Assembly (NCBI GenBank): GCA_019694315.1
Contig: JAIBCE010000008.1
Coordinates: forward strand, 1 to 57,519
Direction of reading: 5' to 3'
Source of the DNA: Sandaracinaceae bacterium
GTDB lineage: Bacteria > Myxococcota_A > Polyangia > Polyangiales > Sandaracinaceae
Length of the DNA: 57,519 nucleotides
Made by a program: the position numbers and the translations under genes. Under the pieces are notes generated by a model that was not told the origin of the DNA, did no database searches, and saw only the letters and a list, made by a program, of their open reading frames with translations. This document shows positions 53,749-57,519 of this stretch, piece by piece (within the stretch, counting starts at the first letter, position 1; each line of letters opens with the position of its first letter).

Positions 53749-54051
53749 ATGTCCACCGTCATCACCCAAGACTGCATCAACTGCGGGGCCTGCGAGCCCG
53801 AGTGTCCGAACCAGGCCATCAGCCAGGGCGAGGACATCTACGTGATCGATGCGAACCTCTGCACCGAGTGCGTCGGCTTCCACGCCAAGGAGGCCTGCCA
53901 GGCCGTGTGCCCGGTCGAGTGCTGCATCCCGAACGCCGACAACAGCGAGACCGAAGAGGTGCTGCTCGCGCGCGCGAAGAAGCTCCACCCGGACAAGAAC
54001 CTGCCGGATCTGGCGGCGCTCACGCCCGAGCTCTCGCGCTTCCGTAGCTGA
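53749..54051 (+). CDS. 2[4Fe-4S] ferredoxin, Alvin type
   Basis: A 100-residue ferredoxin. First motif C-I-N-C-G-A-C-E-P-E-C-P. The second is C-T-E-C, eight residues (VGFHAKEA), then C-Q-A-V-C-P, i.e. C-x2-C-x8-C-x3-C. The insertion and the C-terminal extension define the Allochromatium-type (low-potential) ferredoxins. VECC adds an extra Cys. GGAAGG lies about 6 nt upstream of the ATG. Position after korAB and nuo makes it the likely carrier between the oxidoreductase and complex I. Confidence 0.93.
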   Translation: MSTVITQDCINCGACEPECPNQAISQGEDIYVIDANLCTECVGFHAKEACQAVCPVECCIPNADNSETEEVLLARAKKLHPDKNLPDLAALTPELSRFRS

Positions 54052-54069
54052 ACGAGCGAGAAACGACAC

Positions 54070-54103
54070 ACGGCCCTGGTGCTCTGACGAGCTCCGGGGC
54101 CGT
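54070..54103. terminator. Strong hairpin between convergent ferredoxin and thioesterase genes
   Basis: ACGGCCCTGG (54070-54079) pairs with CCGGGGCCGT (54094-54103), and GCTC/GAGC continue the stem around a TGAC loop, giving about 14 pairs with one mismatch. No T-run follows on either strand, so it may act as an RNA-stabilising or Rho-assisted 3' end for both transcripts. Confidence 0.55.
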
Positions 54104-54128
54104 CGTCGTTCGGGCGCGCCTCTCTCGC

Positions 54129-54560
54129 TCAGGTCTTCTCGAGGAGCGGCGTGATCGCCTTGCGGAAGCGCTCGCTCCACGGGCAGGGCTTGAACGTCGA
54201 GGGATCGAGCCGCACGAGGCGCGTCGTGCCCTTCGCGAAGACCTCGGTGCCGTGCAGGGCCACGACCTTGGCCCCGAGCACGAAGCTCGAGGTGCCGAGC
54301 TTCTTGGGCTGCAGCTCCACGATGAGCTCCCCCTCGCCGCGCACGGGCGCGAGGTACTCGATCTCGTGCGCCGCCACGACGTGGAACTTGTCGGGGTTGT
54401 GGGCGAGGTCGTCCTCCCAGCGGAAGCCCAGGGCCTGGAAGAGCTCCCCCCGCGCGCGCTCCATGAAGAGCACGTAGCGCACGTTGTGGAGGATGTTGAG
54501 CGCGTCGAGATCGTCGAAGTAGACGCGCTGCGAGGAGCGATACGGAGCGGTGATGGGCAT
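54129..54560 (-). CDS. Acyl-CoA thioesterase, hotdog (4HBT/YbgC-like)
   Basis: A 143-residue single hotdog-domain protein. The opening SQRVYFDDLDALNILHNVRY VLFMERARGELFQALG matches the YbgC/4-hydroxybenzoyl-CoA thioesterase pattern, where the Asp in the D-x-N-x-H region is catalytic. AHEIEYLAPVRGEGELIVEL and KGTTRLVRLD complete the fold. It likely hydrolyses acyl-CoA thioesters. The ATG at 54560 is 65 nt downstream of the acyl-CoA dehydrogenase stop on the same strand, so the two may be co-transcribed. Confidence 0.85.
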   Translation of the reverse strand: MPITAPYRSSQRVYFDDLDALNILHNVRYVLFMERARGELFQALGFRWEDDLAHNPDKFHVVAAHEIEYLAPVRGEGELIVELQPKKLGTSSFVLGAKVVALHGTEVFAKGTTRLVRLDPSTFKPCPWSERFRKAITPLLEKT

Positions 54561-54625
54561 CGGTCGGCGCGAGTAAGACACGCGCGACCGCGAAGCGGTA
54601 GCCGTCGATCGCGACGCGCTCCGCG

Positions 54626-56311
54626 TCAGGCCTCGTCGAGCGCCACCGCGCGCGCCCGCTCGCGCGACACGACCCGCAGGAGATCGTGCGGCAGCTCCGC
54701 GTAGAGCAGCGCGGCCGCCTTGCTCCGGGCGTCGCGCTCGTGACGGAGCGACCAGTCCGCGTGGCTCGCGTGCAGGAGCAACGCGTAGCTGCGGCCGAGC
54801 GTCAGCGCGAAGCGGCGCGCGCTCGCCTCGGTGTCGAGCGGCGCCGAGGCCGCCGTGTCGGCGAGCCAGCCGAGGGCGCGCTGGATCGTGTCGATCGCGG
54901 TCCTGGCGACCGCCCCGAGCTCCGGATCGGTCATCTCGCGCGTGAGCCGCGCCGCCTCCGCGCGCAGCGCCCCGAGCACGTCGGGCCCGTGGCCGAGGGC
55001 GCGGAGCGTGTCGAGCGAGAGCACGTTGGTGGTGCCCTCCCAGATCGGCAGGACCTGCGCGTCGCGGAGCAGGGCGGGAAGGCCCGTGTCCTCGACGTAG
55101 CCCGCACCGCCGAAGCACTCGAGCGTCTCGCTGACCACCGTCACCACCGACTTGCCCGTCGTGAGCTTCGCGATGGGCGTGAGGAGCCGGAGCAGCGCCT
55201 CGTCCTGTGGGCGGGCCGCGCCGCGCTCGAGGCGCCCGAGGATGGCGACCACCTCGAACGCGAGGTGTGTCATCGCCTCCGTCTCCGCGGCGAGCGTGGC
55301 GAGCGTGTCGAGGTGCAGCGGCTTGTCGGAGAGGAGCGCGCCGAACGCCCGCCGCTTCTTCGAGTAGTCGCGCGTGAGCGCTACCGCGCGGCGCATGAAC
55401 GCGACGCTCATGACGGCGTTCCAGGTGCGCGTCACGTTCAGCATCGGCGTGATGTTCCGGACGCCGTTCGCGAGGCCCATCACGGCCGTCGCCGGCGTGC
55501 CCCGCAGCATGATCTCCGCGGTCGGCACCTTGCGCGTGCCCAGCTTGTCCTTGAGGCGATTCACTTCGATGTTCTGGAGACGACCGCTCGCGTCGCGCGT
55601 CTCGACGTAGAAGAGCGCGAGGCCCTTGCCCCCGGGCCCACTGCCCTCGGGGCGGCCCAGCGTGAGCGCCATCTGCGCCGTGGTGGCGGACGTGAACCAC
55701 TTGCGACCGTAGAGGCGGTGCCCGCTCTCGGTGGCCACGGCGATCGTCTCGCTCGTGCCCACGTCGGAGCCGCCCGTGGACTCCGTCATCCACTGTCCGC
55801 TCGTCCAGAACGTCTTCGGATCGCGCGACGTGAGGTGGGGCAGGGCGCGGTCGATCAGGGCCTGGTTGCCCGAGGCGATCAGCGTGCGCGCGGCCCCGTC
55901 GGTCATCGCGAGCGGACACGTGTAGACGTCGCTCGACGGCCCGAAGAGGTACGCGAGCGCGAACTGATGCAGGCGTGCGTAGGGCCCGAAGGTGGGCTCG
56001 TATGCGGCGGCCACCACGCCATGCTCGGGCACCACCGCCGCGCAGCGCTGCCAGAGCGGCGTCACCACGATCTCGTCGATGCGCTCGCCCCAGGGTGACC
56101 ACGAGATCAGCTCGGGATCGCGCAGGCGATCCTCGCCTTGCATGCGGAGGAGCTCTCCGACGGCGAGCGAGCCCATCTCGCGCAGGCTCGGCGCCACGCC
56201 CTGGGCCACGTCGGCGGGCATCGCGCGCGCGAGCACGCTGCGGAGGACGCGGTCCTCGTCGTACTGGTTGCCGAGCGTCGGCGGCGCTTGATTGAACGGG
56301 CGGAAGTCCAT
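54626..56311 (-). CDS. Acyl-CoA dehydrogenase family protein, AidB-like
   Basis: A 561-residue FAD flavoprotein of the acyl-CoA dehydrogenase superfamily. The AidB-type N-terminus (FNQAPPTLGNQYDEDRVLRS) marks the subgroup named after the E. coli alkylation-response protein. FAD-binding and core motifs: FWTSGQWMTESTGGSDVGTS, WFTSATTAQMALTLGR, LKDKLGTRKVPTAEIMLRG and ECFGGAGYVEDTGLPALLRD (the ExxGGxGY region), then IWEGTTNVLSLDTLR. The substrate is unknown; AidB itself shows little dehydrogenase activity. Start ATG at 56311. Confidence 0.88.
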   Translation of the reverse strand: MDFRPFNQAPPTLGNQYDEDRVLRSVLARAMPADVAQGVAPSLREMGSLAVGELLRMQGEDRLRDPELISWSPWGERIDEIVVTPLWQRCAAVVPEHGVVAAAYEPTFGPYARLHQFALAYLFGPSSDVYTCPLAMTDGAARTLIASGNQALIDRALPHLTSRDPKTFWTSGQWMTESTGGSDVGTSETIAVATESGHRLYGRKWFTSATTAQMALTLGRPEGSGPGGKGLALFYVETRDASGRLQNIEVNRLKDKLGTRKVPTAEIMLRGTPATAVMGLANGVRNITPMLNVTRTWNAVMSVAFMRRAVALTRDYSKKRRAFGALLSDKPLHLDTLATLAAETEAMTHLAFEVVAILGRLERGAARPQDEALLRLLTPIAKLTTGKSVVTVVSETLECFGGAGYVEDTGLPALLRDAQVLPIWEGTTNVLSLDTLRALGHGPDVLGALRAEAARLTREMTDPELGAVARTAIDTIQRALGWLADTAASAPLDTEASARRFALTLGRSYALLLHASHADWSLRHERDARSKAAALLYAELPHDLLRVVSRERARAVALDEA

Positions 56312-56397
56312 GGCCGCGACGATGCCACGACGCGCCTCGGGCGTCGCGGAGGGACCTGCGCGTGCCGGGCCCGCTGCGCGATCCCGCACGGACGCTG

Positions 56398-56403
56398 TAG
56401 CCT
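56398..56403 (+). promoter_or_regulatory. Putative -10 box (TAGCCT)
   Basis: TAGCCT ends 7 nt before the ATG at 56411 with no Shine-Dalgarno sequence. Same pattern as at other genes in this window. Confidence 0.4.
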
Positions 56404-56410
56404 CGTTCCC

Positions 56411-56881
56411 ATGGGCATCATGCCTCCCTACGATCCGCTGCGAGATCCACAGCTCGCGTGGGCCATCGGACGCGTCCTCCGGATCGTCCCCGAGAGGCCC
56501 ACGTGGTCGAGGCCGGGCACCATCTCGTTCGCGGTCGACGAGGTGCTGCGCGGCGAGCTCCCTTCGGCGATCGAGCTGCCCTTCGGCCCCCCGCGCGAGG
56601 CCGAGCAAGCGTACTTCTACGCGCAGCGCGAGGCCGGCGCGCCGCCGTGGGATGCCGCCACGCAGGCCCGGGTCGCTGCCCGGCGCGCCGAGCTCGACGC
56701 CCGTCTCGTGGACGTTCCTGCGATCGGCGCCGTGATCGGTGTGTGGCTCGCGCACGACACGGCGGGCTGGCACGTGCCGACCGCGCGCGTGTTCGGTGCC
56801 ATGCCGTTTCCGTTGCGCTCGCGTTGGGTCGAGGCGCCACACCTCGAGGCCCTGCGCCGTTCGCTGGCCGCGGTGCGATAG
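56411..56881 (+). CDS. Small protein of unknown function
   Basis: A 156-residue soluble protein: a short Pro-rich start (MGIMPPYDPLRDPQLAWAIG), then a strand-rich domain (VLRIVPERPTWSRPGTISFA, VDEVLRGELPSAIELPFGPP) and a helical stretch (WDAATQARVAARRAELDARL). It ends with PAIGAVIGVWLAHDTAGWHV and LEALRRSLAAVR. The layout (export-free, VxxVLRGELP) recalls proteins that carry a small OB or DUF-type domain, but I recognise no family. An internal ATG at 56420 is an alternative start; TAGCCT spacing favours 56411. It is divergent from the acyl-CoA dehydrogenase. Confidence 0.65.
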   Translation: MGIMPPYDPLRDPQLAWAIGRVLRIVPERPTWSRPGTISFAVDEVLRGELPSAIELPFGPPREAEQAYFYAQREAGAPPWDAATQARVAARRAELDARLVDVPAIGAVIGVWLAHDTAGWHVPTARVFGAMPFPLRSRWVEAPHLEALRRSLAAVR

Positions 56882-57035
56882 AGCCGCGGTGCGATGGAGG
56901 GGCACGGGCCCTGCCGCGCCCGCGACCTCCCGCCGGCCCCAGGCCCCGTTCTTCCCGGCTCCGTGCCTTTTCTCGCGCTACCATGCCGCCCCCGCACGGC
57001 AGTCACGTGCGCGTCGTCACAGAGGAAGCACACGC

Positions 57036-57519
57036 ATGAGCCAGGACTTCGGCGTCAACCAGGGCCTCGTCGAGGAGCTCTACCTCCAGTACCGCGCGAA
57101 CCCGGCCTCGGTCAGCGACGCCTGGCGCGCGTACTTCGACACCCTGGAGGACGAGCCGCTGCCTCCGCGTCGCACGGCGGCCGGGATCACCTCGCCCGGT
57201 CGCTTGAGCTCGCCTGGGATCGCGATGGCGCCCCAGCCGGCGATCACCCTCGACGCATCGAGCGAGCGGGCCGATCGGCGCTCGTTCGCGCCGGGCCCCG
57301 ACACGCGCGCTGCCACCGAGCTCCAGAGCCGCGTGTCGGCGATGGTCAACGCGTACCGTGTGCGTGGCCACCTCTTCTGCGACCTCGATCCTCTCGACAT
57401 CCTGCCCAGGCGCGGCATCCACCGACCGGCGGGGGAGCTCGGCCTCGAGGCCTTCGGTCTCCAGCACGTCGATCCCGAGACGCCGTTCAGCGCGTTCGCG
57501 CAGACCCTGCCGCTGCGCG
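57036..57519 (+). CDS. odhA: 2-oxoglutarate dehydrogenase E1 component (partial, runs off window end)
   Basis: The first 161 codons of a thiamine-dependent E1 subunit, which decarboxylates 2-oxoglutarate in the NAD-linked TCA complex. The N-terminus matches the family opening: NQGLVEELYLQYRANPASVS DAWRAYF, then after a linker LQSRVSAMVNAYRVRGHLFC DLDPLDI and GLEAFGLQHVDPE. The catalytic domains lie outside the window. The ATG has GAGGAAG about 8 nt upstream and a longer leader with TACCAT near 56980. Also known as sucA. Confidence 0.93.
   Translation, partial: MSQDFGVNQGLVEELYLQYRANPASVSDAWRAYFDTLEDEPLPPRRTAAGITSPGRLSSPGIAMAPQPAITLDASSERADRRSFAPGPDTRAATELQSRVSAMVNAYRVRGHLFCDLDPLDILPRRGIHRPAGELGLEAFGLQHVDPETPFSAFAQTLPLR

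Noticed and set aside
39897..54051. Hidden nuoE, nuoF or nuoG genes
   Set aside because: No frame in any of the six shows the NuoF FMN/NADH motifs, a NuoE [2Fe-2S] motif or a NuoG multi-cluster region within the window.

Overview
The window is very GC-rich and carries many features of a myxobacterium, most like the Polyangia/Sandaracinaceae. These include eukaryote-like Ser/Thr kinases with a cytosolic kinase domain, one TM helix and a low-complexity tail (one with the HRDVSPQN catalytic loop), and Cys-rich lipoproteins with DAG/DGG-rich linkers. FHA-domain regulators, an AgmX/PglI-type C-terminal domain and a MYXO-CTERM-like tail point the same way. The genus is my inference from style. No database was searched.

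Layout. 1-7.8 kb: a partial trypsin-like lipoprotein, a Cys-rich lipoprotein, Ser/Thr kinase 1, a CAP-domain secreted protein whose frame has no stop before it runs deep into the kinase antisense, and an FHA/sigma-54 activator. 7.8-12.2 kb: a tight GTGA-overlapped operon of an OmpR-type regulator with a degenerate receiver, pdxA and an unusual uvrA whose DNA-binding insertion domain is replaced by a 7-residue repeat tract. 12.2-19.4 kb: a frameshifted AgmX-like gene, rpoZ, a CFA-synthase-like methyltransferase, a lipoprotein, the imuA-imuB mutasome pair behind a LexA-like box, an unknown gene and a metZ-like PLP enzyme. 19.4-22.2 kb: a small accessory segment (lipoprotein, unknown gene, VapBC-type toxin-antitoxin pair, ATPase-gene remnant) bracketed by a direct repeat of about 75 bp that copies the 3' end of the neighbouring histidine-kinase gene, as expected for integration into a gene end. 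22.2-39.4 kb: STAS-like protein plus hybrid histidine kinase, a double-FHA protein, kinases 2 and 3, a fatty-acid-hydroxylase-family membrane protein, a cytochrome c lipoprotein, a SUFU-domain protein, a GT-C-like membrane protein, YqgE, a CBM9-like lipoprotein and Ffh with a long repeat tail.

39.9-54.1 kb is the metabolic core: nuoA-nuoBC(fused)-D-H-I-J-K-L-M-N, overlapping almost without gaps, followed by both subunits of a 2-oxoacid:ferredoxin oxidoreductase (korA, korB), a ferritin-like protein and an Alvin-type 2[4Fe-4S] ferredoxin. The NADH-oxidising module (nuoE, F, G) is absent here. The arrangement suggests a proton-pumping complex I fed by reduced ferredoxin from 2-oxoglutarate (or another 2-oxoacid). 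After a strong hairpin come a thioesterase, an AidB-like acyl-CoA dehydrogenase, a small unknown gene and the start of odhA/sucA, so a second, NAD-linked route for 2-oxoglutarate lies only about 4 kb from korAB.

Two patterns cut across the window. First, many first-in-transcript genes lack a Shine-Dalgarno sequence but have a TAnnnT box 6-10 nt before the start codon, which suggests leaderless mRNAs. Second, several proteins, including core ones (UvrA, Ffh, NuoI), carry in-frame short tandem repeats, and a related 21-bp repeat occurs in two unrelated genes.
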